The position numbers and the translations under genes are program-made. From Nectonema munidae (lineage: Eukaryota; Nematomorpha; Nectonematoida; Nectonematidae): a stretch of DNA of 64,000 nt. Of the stretch, positions 1 to 10,200 are shown one piece after another. The notes under the pieces were generated by a model. That model was not told where the DNA came from, did not search any database, and was given only the letters and a program-made list of their open reading frames with translations. The stretch covers positions 1-64,000 of the forward strand of contig JAUIRK010000193.1 of NCBI GenBank assembly GCA_030549495.1, written 5' to 3'. Each line of letters starts with the position of its first letter. Position 1 is the stretch's first letter.

Positions 1-1554
1 ATTAAATATTTTTATTGTAAATTTATCTAATGTACAATTTTATTACATTACAAAATTACTAAGTAATCAATTATCTTCATCTAATTTTTGTGTTTTTTAT
101 CACTAATTAAATAATTTTTATATAGTTTGTACAAAATATGTTTGTTTCATTTAATTTATTAATTAGCTACAGGTATATATATGCTTTCTATATAGGGAAT
201 TCTTAAATTGTTAATATATTTTCATTTATTGTGCATTATATTCCAAAATAAATAGATTTGAATTTATTACTGAAATATTTTGAGAAATATTACGTTGTCG
301 GCAAATATTATAAAAAAGTTTTTTCTTTTTACCTTTTTTTACATAATTATACTTTTTTATCTTTAAAAAGTTTTTCAGTTTAGACTATAAAATATTTAGC
401 TCCAATCGGTTTTTTATGAAAGATGGATGTGTTAAATGGAAGATATGATACAAGAGTAATTTTTAAATTTGTTATTGAATGTCATCCGCGTGGTATCATA
501 AAAAAAGATTAGATTTTACAGTTTAATGTTGAATTGGCGAGATGGAATCTCTAAAAAAATCGTCTTCTCATGGAAAATTTGAGATAATCAAAAGAAATAG
601 GCTGCTTGATAATTGAAATACTACAAGGTTTGTATCAAGAATGAATTAAATATTTTAAAAACATTTGAATTACCTTAACTATTTTAATAACCTTGAACCA
701 GAATCCAATGATTAGTATTTATATGCATAAATTGAAGCAAAGGTAATTTAGCTAAAGAAAGTTTTGAAGTTTTTAAAATAACCGGATCTTTTAATCCCTC
801 CATATCAGGAATTATTCATTTTATCATTTGATGTATCGAATGCATGTGACAATCATTGGGCCAAAACCATCCATTTAAACAGTTTTTTATTTCATCATCA
901 CGAAGTTAATTAATGTTGCAATCTCTAATTTAAAGGTTAAAAAAGTATATAAAGTGCACATATTAGATTTAAAAGCTCTAGATGGATGACAATGAGAAGA
1001 GCATTTGAAAGAATTCTTAAAGCAGATACATGTATTTTTTTCACAGCTGTTTAAACAATTACAGGGCTTTCTTAAAACATTTCTAGAAGGATTTGCTTGA
1101 ACAGCGGTTCGTAAAGTGACCTTTCTATTTATATCGCAGTCTTTTATATAACCGGTATATGGTTGAATTTCTTCAACGCTGTACAGTCTATCTATCTATC
1201 AGATCACTACTGCACGCTAACCGCGCATATCCATTAGCAATTTTGGATTTATCAACAATTTTACATGGAGGTCTTGTGTTTTCGCTAGCAGCCCTATCTT
1301 TTCTTGGGATTGATAGTGTAACGTTTTAATTATTCCTTAAAAGAAGGTGTAATATTTTATAAAAAATGCTATAAAAGGGCATAAAATAACCTAAAAAACT
1401 AAAAATATCAAAATACATGCAAATTCACTTTTTAAATAAAAAATAATTTTTCAATAAATAAAAAATGAAGTTCTTACTCGTAGTTATATATTTGTTTTTT
1501 GAATTTTTTATCATAAATAGCTTTCATTTTTGAAGCAGATTTCAAAGTCTCTAA
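1..1554. other. No gene recognised
   Basis: AT-rich sequence with frequent stops in all frames. I see no homology, long reading frame, tRNA-like promoter or clear repeat structure here. It may be intergenic or intronic. Confidence 0.5.
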
Positions 1555-1676
1555 TTAGACCTTCTTCCTAATTTTCTCGTGAGTTTTTTCTTCTATATTG
1601 ATAAACGTGTCTTTTTCTTCAAAAGTATAATTGTGATCATCGGAAATTATTGATTCACACTTCTTTACAGAATTTA

Positions 1677-2519
1677 CGCAAAAATCATCTCTCCGGTTTT
1701 CTGCGTCCCGAAAAGTGGAAATGGAGTAAGATTCGTTCAAAACTTCGCTTTTACGAAATCATTATTCAAACCGGAGGAATGCAAACTATCAGCTCCACTC
1801 AAACTATCACAAGTTCCTGAAGAATTCTCACATGCCGTAAAATTTGATTTTTCTTCAGCTTTCTACGGTATCAAACTCCACGAAGCTTACCAAGACCTTT
1901 TTTGCTTTAAAGCGAAAGGAACAACCTATAAGTTCAAAGTCTTACCTATGGGGGCGAACTTTAGCCCGGGAGTATTACAAATGGTGCTTTCAAAGATCGT
2001 GGCAGCCTTCAAAGAGGATAAAGTAAACGACATCAAAACGCTCCTCTACTTGGACGACCTACTCATTCTAGGAAAATCCAAAGACTCTCTCAAGAAGATC
2101 GCAGACAAGTTCGTCCAGTTTTGCACGGATAACGGAATGGTCCTAAACATGGAGAAGTCTTTTACATCTCCAAAACGCGTATTCAACTTTCTAGGAATCA
2201 CGGTAAACTTACAAGATAGATGTCTAAAACTAAAGACCTCAACCAAATCAAAGCTAAAGGCAGCACTCACCATCCTCGCGGGAGCATCCTTTGAAGATAA
2301 TCCTCCTATAAAACCGCTTCAGAAGATCCTGGGATACATCCAGTATTTTCTTGGATGTGTTCCCAGGAAATTCCGCAAATACTCTCCACTCTTCAAGGTT
2401 TTAAAAGGCGAACCCCTACCTAAAAGAACATGGATGGAGGCATGGAAGGAGCTAAGAAGAACAATCCCAATATTGGCAAAGCGAGATGATACAGTACCAA
2501 TCTTCATGGACGCTACGCT
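1677..2519 (+). repeat. Exact inverted partial copy of the adjacent retroelement
   Basis: This 843-bp block is the reverse complement of 3061-3903. I found no mismatch in the stretches compared, and the encoded residues are the same. It carries part of the reverse transcriptase region in + sense, while the main copy lies on the - strand, so the two face each other tail to tail across a 541-bp spacer. The outer edge ends abruptly inside the polymerase frame. The match is so exact that it is very young, or an assembly fold-back artefact. Confidence 0.9.
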
Positions 2520-2537
2520 AATCAATTTTTTTTGGCT

Positions 2538-2563
2538 CTAGCGAGCTTTCGCTCTTTTGCTAG
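2538..2563 (-). other. Hairpin with GAAA loop near the retroelement 3' end
   Basis: On the - strand CTAGC pairs with GCTAG, and inside it GAGC pairs with GCTC closed by a GAAA tetraloop, with an AAAA bulge on one side. It lies ~200 nt past the polymerase stop and just before the A8 run, where a 3' recognition structure for reverse transcription would sit. Confidence 0.5.
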
Positions 2564-2747
2564 GCATGTTTTAAACTTTATTGAAGAAAGAAACACACAA
2601 AATATTGGTATAAACACAACAACAGAAAATTGATAATAAAAGGTAACAAGAGTTATAGGGTGGGTTTCAGGGTGGGGGAAACAAAAAGAGACTAACGCTA
2701 AGGGGCGTGCGCCGCCTTATATAGCCCTGTATGCTCCCCCGTGCCCC

Positions 2748-4829
2748 TTAGTCCGTTCTTGATGGTTTGTCTGCTGGATTTATTCCGGATGGGATATACA
2801 TTGTGTTCTGTTGTACTTTCTTCAAAAGAATTGGGAAGGATTTTTCGAATCTTCTGATGATGTGTTGCAGGTTTCTGGATTCGGATCCATTGTTTATTGC
2901 CACTTGCGCTGCCACCAAGCTGTCCGAGAAGAATGTGCAATTGTCCGGATATTGAGTGGCGGCGAGGAGTAGCGCTGTGAGTTCGTTTGCGTTAATTGAG
3001 GAGGAGGAGATTGCTGGAAAAGTTTGTACTCCATTTGGTCCCACGATAGCTATCTTCTTCAGCGTAGCGTCCATGAAGATTGGTACTGTATCATCTCGCT
3101 TTGCCAATATTGGGATTGTTCTTCTTAGCTCCTTCCATGCCTCCATCCATGTTCTTTTAGGTAGGGGTTCGCCTTTTAAAACCTTGAAGAGTGGAGAGTA
3201 TTTGCGGAATTTCCTGGGAACACATCCAAGAAAATACTGGATGTATCCCAGGATCTTCTGAAGCGGTTTTATAGGAGGATTATCTTCAAAGGATGCTCCC
3301 GCGAGGATGGTGAGTGCTGCCTTTAGCTTTGATTTGGTTGAGGTCTTTAGTTTTAGACATCTATCTTGTAAGTTTACCGTGATTCCTAGAAAGTTGAATA
3401 CGCGTTTTGGAGATGTAAAAGACTTCTCCATGTTTAGGACCATTCCGTTATCCGTGCAAAACTGGACGAACTTGTCTGCGATCTTCTTGAGAGAGTCTTT
3501 GGATTTTCCTAGAATGAGTAGGTCGTCCAAGTAGAGGAGCGTTTTGATGTCGTTTACTTTATCCTCTTTGAAGGCTGCCACGATCTTTGAAAGCACCATT
3601 TGTAATACTCCCGGGCTAAAGTTCGCCCCCATAGGTAAGACTTTGAACTTATAGGTTGTTCCTTTCGCTTTAAAGCAAAAAAGGTCTTGGTAAGCTTCGT
3701 GGAGTTTGATACCGTAGAAAGCTGAAGAAAAATCAAATTTTACGGCATGTGAGAATTCTTCAGGAACTTGTGATAGTTTGAGTGGAGCTGATAGTTTGCA
3801 TTCCTCCGGTTTGAATAATGATTTCGTAAAAGCGAAGTTTTGAACGAATCTTACTCCATTTCCACTTTTCGGGACGCAGAAAACCGGAGAGATGATTTTT
3901 GCGGTATGTGTTTCAGCTATGACTCCATTTTCTAATAATTTAGGTATTACTTTATTTTCGATGCAGTCTTTTTGATGTTTAGGTAATTTCGTGAATCTTG
4001 AAAAGGAGCCATACGGCAATGAAGAAATTATGGTAGGAGCGTAGCCATACTTGAGAATTTTCTTTACTTTTGCCGATTTTAGGTTTGGAGGAGATGTCCA
4101 TTTTGCATGGACGCAGGTAAAGGTTTCTTCGCTTGTAAAAGCAGGTAGTTTAGGGACATTATCCAAAAATTTCTTGGTGACTTCTTTTATTGAAAAATCC
4201 GTTGGTGACTCCATCTCCTCCAGATATTGGCTGTCGTCACTTTCGGAGCCATCGTTGTCACTCTCCCCATTGCCCGAGTCGTCTTCCGCGGGTTGCGGTT
4301 CGTCGGCTGGCACCTGTTCTAGCTCTCCGGAGAGCACGGACGAAAAAATTATTCTCCAGGTCATTGGAGAGAAGAATTTCTTGCTAAGCAAATATTGTAA
4401 TTGTACTTGCATCTTTTCCCCTAATTCGGGAGTATCCGGATGTGACTTTATAAATTCAATAAAATCTTCGGGAGTGAGCCCTGGATCTTCATCTTCTGTC
4501 ACATCTAATTTTAGTTTACTTACAATTCTTTGCAAGACGTCGGAATCCTTCTCTTCCAACTCTGGAATGGCTATTTCAACTTCGTTTTCGATAGCTTCTT
4601 TTACCATTTCCATTGTTGGCCAATCTTCTGTGTGAGTAATTCCATCGAACCGCTCCTCGCGGGTTTCGTCTGATGACAGAGACGAAAGACTACCTAGCGA
4701 TAAAGCGGGAGTAGAGCATAGATACGGGTAGGGTTGCTCCTCTTGAAGAAAAGAGGCAATTGGATCCTCAGTCAAGGTTGCGAAGGAGGCATCCTTGTGA
4801 GGGACAGACACATTTGTTATGTCTGTCAA
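2748..4829 (-). CDS. Retroelement polymerase: reverse transcriptase + RNase H
   Basis: About 690 codons, open throughout. The N-terminal ~270 residues are acidic and unrecognised (terminal-protein- or protease-like role unknown). The reverse transcriptase follows: FDFSSAFYGIKL (motif A), LPMGANFSPG (motif B), YLDDLLILGKS (catalytic motif C), then NMEKS and FLGI. RNase H is at the C-terminus (FMDAT, ANELTALLLA, FSDSLVAA) and ends IPSGINPADKPSR. Nothing follows RNase H, so the protein lacks an integrase. The reading starts at a TTG in a frame that stays open upstream into the core ORF, consistent with expression by recoding or an unusual start. LPMG...SP and NPAD.PSR suggest hepadna-like or DIRS-like kinship rather than gypsy, but this needs a tree. 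Confidence 0.8.
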   Translation of the reverse strand: MTDITNVSVPHKDASFATLTEDPIASFLQEEQPYPYLCSTPALSLGSLSSLSSDETREERFDGITHTEDWPTMEMVKEAIENEVEIAIPELEEKDSDVLQRIVSKLKLDVTEDEDPGLTPEDFIEFIKSHPDTPELGEKMQVQLQYLLSKKFFSPMTWRIIFSSVLSGELEQVPADEPQPAEDDSGNGESDNDGSESDDSQYLEEMESPTDFSIKEVTKKFLDNVPKLPAFTSEETFTCVHAKWTSPPNLKSAKVKKILKYGYAPTIISSLPYGSFSRFTKLPKHQKDCIENKVIPKLLENGVIAETHTAKIISPVFCVPKSGNGVRFVQNFAFTKSLFKPEECKLSAPLKLSQVPEEFSHAVKFDFSSAFYGIKLHEAYQDLFCFKAKGTTYKFKVLPMGANFSPGVLQMVLSKIVAAFKEDKVNDIKTLLYLDDLLILGKSKDSLKKIADKFVQFCTDNGMVLNMEKSFTSPKRVFNFLGITVNLQDRCLKLKTSTKSKLKAALTILAGASFEDNPPIKPLQKILGYIQYFLGCVPRKFRKYSPLFKVLKGEPLPKRTWMEAWKELRRTIPILAKRDDTVPIFMDATLKKIAIVGPNGVQTFPAISSSSINANELTALLLAATQYPDNCTFFSDSLVAAQVAINNGSESRNLQHIIRRFEKSFPILLKKVQQNTMYIPSGINPADKPSRTD

Positions 4830-4845
4830 CGCCCGAATAAAGGAG

Positions 4846-5412
4846 CTATTTCTGGCCTCCTTTGCCCTTGCCCTTCTTTCCTGGCGCTTGGAAAGCGAGC
4901 CTTGGTCGAAAGAACTTTGGGTCGGGCGTTGGGATGTTTAATGCCGAGAGTCCCGCTGAGCCTACTTGCTTCGCGGCTGCTTCCCATGTGGATTGGGTAG
5001 CTAGGCACGCGGTAGTAGCACATTGGTTGACGGCAGCGACATCTTCTAGTGACAAATGCATAATATTCTTTTCTATGATTGAAAAAAGAGTCACTAGTAA
5101 GGAGTCTTTAGCATTTCTGGCGGCTGGAGGAAGTGCATCAATGAAGCCTTCGATCCTTCTCTGTGCAATTTCTTGCGGCGAGTAGGATGCTATGACTTCA
5201 GGGTGATCGTAGTCTTGTGCGGCGTAGCCGAGAGTACTTCTACCAGTTAGGCCTTCTTTGGACTCTTGTGCTTCCGAAGGTTTTGGGTAAATTTTCTTTA
5301 GTTGAGCAGTAATGCTTTCTAACAATTCTTCTACATTGTCGAGTCTATCAGAAATTTCTTCAGAGGTTTTAGCAGAGAACGACGCTTGGGATTTGTTCTT
5401 GGTAGCGCTCAT
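4846..5412 (-). CDS. Core/gag-like protein of the retroelement
   Basis: About 188 codons from the Met of MSATKNKSQ; an in-frame upstream Met (5475) would add a hydrophobic leader that I consider unlikely. A coiled-coil-like stretch (DNVEELLESITAQLKK) comes first. A helical middle part (IEKNIMHLSLEDVAAVNQ) follows, and the tail is basic and glycine-rich (KKGKGKGGQK), suited to binding nucleic acid. There are no CCHC knuckles. Its place directly before the polymerase, which continues in another frame, supports a capsid/nucleocapsid role. Assignment rests on position, size and basic tail, since I recognise no family. Confidence 0.55.
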   Translation of the reverse strand: MSATKNKSQASFSAKTSEEISDRLDNVEELLESITAQLKKIYPKPSEAQESKEGLTGRSTLGYAAQDYDHPEVIASYSPQEIAQRRIEGFIDALPPAARNAKDSLLVTLFSIIEKNIMHLSLEDVAAVNQCATTACLATQSTWEAAAKQVGSAGLSALNIPTPDPKFFRPRLAFQAPGKKGKGKGGQK

Positions 5413-5489
5413 TAGAGATTGATATACAGACAGGACAATACTTAGAATTGTGAAAAAGGAAACAAAAAGAATCAAGAGTTATTTCATCA

Positions 5490-6440
5490 TGTACTCCAAA
5501 TAAACTGTCAGGAAAAGGACACTTCATATGTTTCTGACCAAATACAGTTTCATAAGGAGATGTTTTAATTGTTACGTTCTCTTGAGTGTTCATGCTGAAC
5601 ATGACCCTAGGTAGCCAAGAAGCCCAAGGAAAATCACCAGAATAATTTTCGCTTCTTAGCTTTGCCAATTTTTGTTGAACTAAGTAGCAAAAAAATGAAT
5701 TTATACGGAAAAATATATTTATGAAGTTAGAATACCAATGCAATTCCCCCGTTCAACTAATCCTTGAGATTGGGAATGTCTAGGTCTCCCTGTGATAAAT
5801 AAGGTGCTTTTTCCATCTGAATCCCATTGTTCAAATAGTTGTTTCAATGTAGCGTTTACAAACTCTCTTCCATTATCCGAATGAAATATCAAAGGAGAGC
5901 CCAAATACGCTAACACTCTTTCTTCAATCATTTTAGATACTTCAGTAGCGCTTTTGGTTTTAAGAGGAAAAAGAACATGATATTTTGAAAAATGATCTTC
6001 AAAATGACAAATATATTTATATTCACCATCAGGCTCAGCCTCCATAGAAATTAAATCAATCTAGTAGTATATAAAAAAATGATATTAAATTTGTAAAAAG
6101 TTATAAAATAAAAAATTTAACTAAATAAAAATAACTCAGTAAATAAATTAACAAAACAATATAAAAATAAAATTAAACTTTACCTGGACTCTGCTTAAGA
6201 AAGAATTTTAAATTATAGGCTTCAGTGGAGCTTTGCTCGTCCTTACTGAGCCTTTTTGACAAGTTGAACAGGATCTACAAAATTCTTGAAAATAGGAACG
6301 AGGAGCTCCAATATACTCTTGATTGAAATCATCCATTGTTTTTTTATAGCCATTATGAATATTATTTCTATGAATTCTTGTTAGGATTTCAAAAATATCT
6401 TCTTCGTGAACTAATTTCAAATAATTTATAAGATTACCAT
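5490..6440 (-). mobile_element. Broken integrase-type (Ginger/KRBA2-like) element relic
   Basis: Three adjoining coding pieces on the - strand give, in order, a zinc-binding integrase N-terminal region (HRNNIHNGYKKT, then CRSCSTCQKGS), the DDE integrase core (IDLISMEAEPDGEYKY, DHFSKYHVLFPL, SDNGREFVN, SQGLVERGN) and the segment after it (WLPRVMFSMNTQ, SPYETVFGQ). This layout fits Ginger DNA transposons and domesticated KRBA2-like genes; a gypsy-type integrase is the alternative. It is broken at several points. GT and AG signals around 6060-6185 suggest an intron. Its 3' end meets the retroelement at ~5480, so that element may have inserted into it. Confidence 0.6.
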
Positions 6441-7238
6441 CATCTGGCTTACCTTTAGTAAAAAAAAGTTAAAAGTTAAAGGTACCTTGGAATGTTTTCA
6501 TTGAAAAAAATTCAACAGGAAGGATGAGATATACAAGTGTAAAAATTATATACAGAAAACAAAATATTGATGAAAAAAAATTTAGGTAGTTTTATATAAA
6601 TACCTTTCTTGAGAGTGACTACATTTTGAAGGTTAAGTTCTTCATACGTTACCACTTAAAAATTTTTGGTTTTAATAAAAGCCTTGATTTTTGAATCAGT
6701 GATTGAAGTATCTTCAAAAAAATTTTAAATTTTTTTATACTTTTCAATTGAAACAATGTGTGAATTTAATGATTGATTTTGCAAAAAAATTGTTCATGTG
6801 ATTTTGATGTAAAATACAATCAGAAGTTTCTTGATTTTCACAATTGAAATTCATTATAATGTTTTAAATTGAAAAGAAATAAGAAATAATTAGAAAAAAA
6901 ATATAATTTCTTAAAAAGTTTCGAAAATATGAAATAAATATATAAAAGAAAACTATGAATTTAGAAGTTTTAAATATGACTAAAAGTAATTTAAATCATA
7001 AATAAATAAAAAAAATAATTAAATAAAAAAATTCTAAAATACGTATTATTTTTTAAAGCTTTTCTTATTAATCAAGTATATATAAAATGGCTAAAAACCC
7101 TACTTTGCGCAGGACAATACTACTGAAAGTTTTAAAAATCACTTTATCCTTCTACTTCAAGATTAAAAGTAAATTTAATTAATTTTGCAAAATGTTCTAT
7201 TTAATTAATTTTATTCTTTCTTCAATTAATTTTTTTAG
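6441..7238. other. AT-rich stretch without a recognised gene
   Basis: Long A and T runs and no convincing coding sequence. It may hold further upstream exons of the + strand gene starting to be readable at 7239, but none could be linked in phase. Confidence 0.4.
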
Positions 7239-10200
7239 ATTGGACCCTTTGGTCCAGAAGTGCCAAAATTGTTATCTCTTTCTTCAAGTTAGTCCTTCTC
7301 TTTCTCATTTAATCATTCCTAAGATTTTAACTCTGTTCTTTTTTAGATTCTAATTACAAACATGACACAAATGAATTATCCACTTCTTCATCCAATATAA
7401 AAGTTTTAGAAAATAGATCCACTAAAGAGGAACTTTCTGGAGCTGGCAATCAAGCGCCGTATCTTTATTTTTTCCTCCTTATTTTCCTTTTTTAATACTT
7501 CGATTTATTTCAAGGCCTACTTCCCACATCTCACCGCCAGGTACGAAAATTTTAGCTTATACATTTCCATAATTTTTACTACAAATCCTTAAAACCTAGA
7601 TGATTTAAAATTCTTCCTTATCAGGCAATTTTCTTAAAAACGGTCAGTTTTATGAAAGATCCAAACTTTTGAAGACTTATGCAATTCCCATTTAATTTCA
7701 TTGAAAGTAAGAGTTTGTCTGCGTTCTCCTTAGGACATTGGTCTTTGGGTTAGCCCCTAGATTATACTATCCTTATATGAGTATAATCTATCAGTTCAAA
7801 ACAAGATGTTGTTTAACCCATTTAAAACCAAGCAAAGCAGACGATATCTAAAAAAACGCAGACGATTTATATTCATTCATTGAAAAAAGCATACGAAGAT
7901 GAAATTACTTATGTTCCATAATAGGAACATTGGTCGTAAATGGGTTAAACAGAGTATTTCCATAAAAGCAAGTACTCTCAGGGAAAGTGTAGAATTTTGT
8001 TACACCTTCGCAGCAGCAGCAGCCATAAACCAGTGTAATTTCAGCGAACCCGCAAAAATCCACAATAAGGTACTGCTGGCTTTTTGCAGGCTTCTACATA
8101 TGTTAAACAGTGGTAAAATTGAACGTCGCAATCGAGAGTTGAATATCTCGTATACTTTTCCTTTTTTGTTTCCCATACGCATCCTATTTAGGCGCTTTCT
8201 TTTCTACAATATAACTCTTTCAATTCTTTTTCTTTCTTTTTTTGAAAAAAGACAACCTGAATCAGAAGCACTCGAGAAAAGTAAATTATTTTGTCTGGAA
8301 TTTTTTACATTGGGGGTTATAATTTAATCCTTTTTTAATTTACGAGCTTCTAGAACTAATAATATAAACAGTACTATTATATTCCAGCTGAAATTTTTTA
8401 AAGTGGATATTATCCTAAAGCTTTAAAAAGTGCATATTTGAAACAAATTTCAATATAAAATATAAATAATGAATCTTTGAAATGTTAGAGTAAATACGAA
8501 TAATTTCAACAATGTGCGCAATATGTTTCAATATCCTCGGATAATTTACTATTTTTCTACATAAAAACTCAGCTTTGACTTGTGTTTGGTCTTTCTGAAG
8601 ATAAAACTGCTAAATGTTGCATTTACAATCCCTTTTTTAGTACCGCATTCTTTTTAAATATTTTTCATTTTTCCTCTTAGTTGCTGGATTTCCTCTTCCT
8701 TCCAACTCGATGCCTCTTTCCTTCATGCCTTTCAATCCAAACGTCCCCCCTCCAAATCTCTCTCGTACGTTCTGATCTTCGCATCCACTTTTTCTACTTT
8801 TTCTTTCATTTATTAAGGAGTTCCACCTCCTGGATTTCCTCCGCAAATTGCATCTTTCAATGGCATGTCCGGGGATAGTATGTCTATTTTCTTTAATACT
8901 CTTTCTGTACGCTGTTTACTTGTATAGATCTTTAGATCTTTTAATAACCATGTTTAGGGCCTCCTTTTCCAAATTCTTCTTTTCCCATCATTTACAACAA
9001 TTCATCCAGTGTGCAGCATAATCGAGATTCGCACGCTGCTCGTGACGAAAGGTTGCCCTTTTGCCTTACTTCTAAATAACTTTTTTTCATCGTGATCTTT
9101 TTACTTTGAAAGGGGTTACTCAAAGGATCGATCCAGAGAAAACTCAAGAGAGATCAGTCTCAACAAAGATTCCAGGTAAATATTTTCAATACTATATTCG
9201 TCATCTTGATCTGCAAAACTGTCAAGTTGAAGATATTGTAGTAAAGAAAGTAGGATGTAATTCGACAAGCTGCATTATAATTATTATTCACAAATACTCT
9301 TTTGCGTTTAGGGGCAATGATTATAAACGGCAAAGAATGTCTTCTGTTGAGCGATCTCGTGGAGAAAATAGGCCAAGGCATCGTTCAAGAGAAACCTCCC
9401 GTTACAAGTCCCGTGAACGCAACAGTAGTCCTTATCACAGGTAAGCTCTATGTATCTACTTGTTCTACTCCACTTTTACCGCTAAAATTTCTTTCATTAT
9501 TTTACTTACACACTGTCGGATCGCTTTAATATTTTTCTGGTTTCATTAGGAGTACATTGATACTTTACTGTAAAATAAATATCTAAAAGTCTAAAATTTA
9601 ATTTATTTTTTATCTAAAAGCAACAATTTAATTTGCCACAAGGATATTTTTTTAAAAACTAATTTTGTAAAAGCGTATTGGGCTTGTAAAAATTTAGGAT
9701 CTTTTAAAATGCCTTTTCCCCGATAATAAAGCCATGGCTTATTTTCTAAAAATTCACGTCTTTTATGCACACGATGGCTTTTTCTTTCTATGACTTGGCG
9801 TGGCGCAAAATGTAATGAAAATCATTTGGTGAGCAATATCTTGTTAGTTGTGACACTAAAATTGGAAAAATATTAAACGGATGTAAGGTTGTTTTTCTGT
9901 CCTCATATAGGCTGACTATGAATCTATAAGAAAGAGAGTGTTTGGGAGTTGTTTATACGAGTCGCACACCCTACATTTAAATAAATGAGGCTAGCCTCGG
10001 GGGTGTATTAAACACAATTTGATTTGAACATTTTTCGATTCTTTGATTATTCGACAAATAATATTTAAAATCGTGCAAATTGCAAAGTATAGGTAATAAC
10101 TTTTGTAACATCGTATGAGGTAGCAAAATATGAACAGAAACTTTGATATTTTTTGATTTTTTAAAGAATATTTTTCGATTCTTTGATTACAGAATTTTAT

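Larger units (their letters stand above)
2526..5480 (-). mobile_element. Compact ~3 kb retroelement: core/gag-like ORF plus RT-RNase H, no integrase or recombinase seen
   Basis: In order on the - strand: a ~190-codon protein with a basic tail (core/gag-like), then a polymerase that follows in a different, overlapping-open frame, then a short 3' region with AATAAA (2582-2577), a hairpin and an A8 run on the - strand at 2533-2526. No integrase, tyrosine recombinase or LTR was recognised inside these limits. The size, the polymerase frame overlapping the end of the core ORF, and an RNase H ending in NPADKPSR recall hepadna-like viruses; DIRS-type retroelements without their recombinase are the main alternative. 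Both frames look open, with no breaks seen, so this copy appears young and whole over the part described. The 5' limit at ~5480 is where integrase-type sequence of another element begins. Confidence 0.65.
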
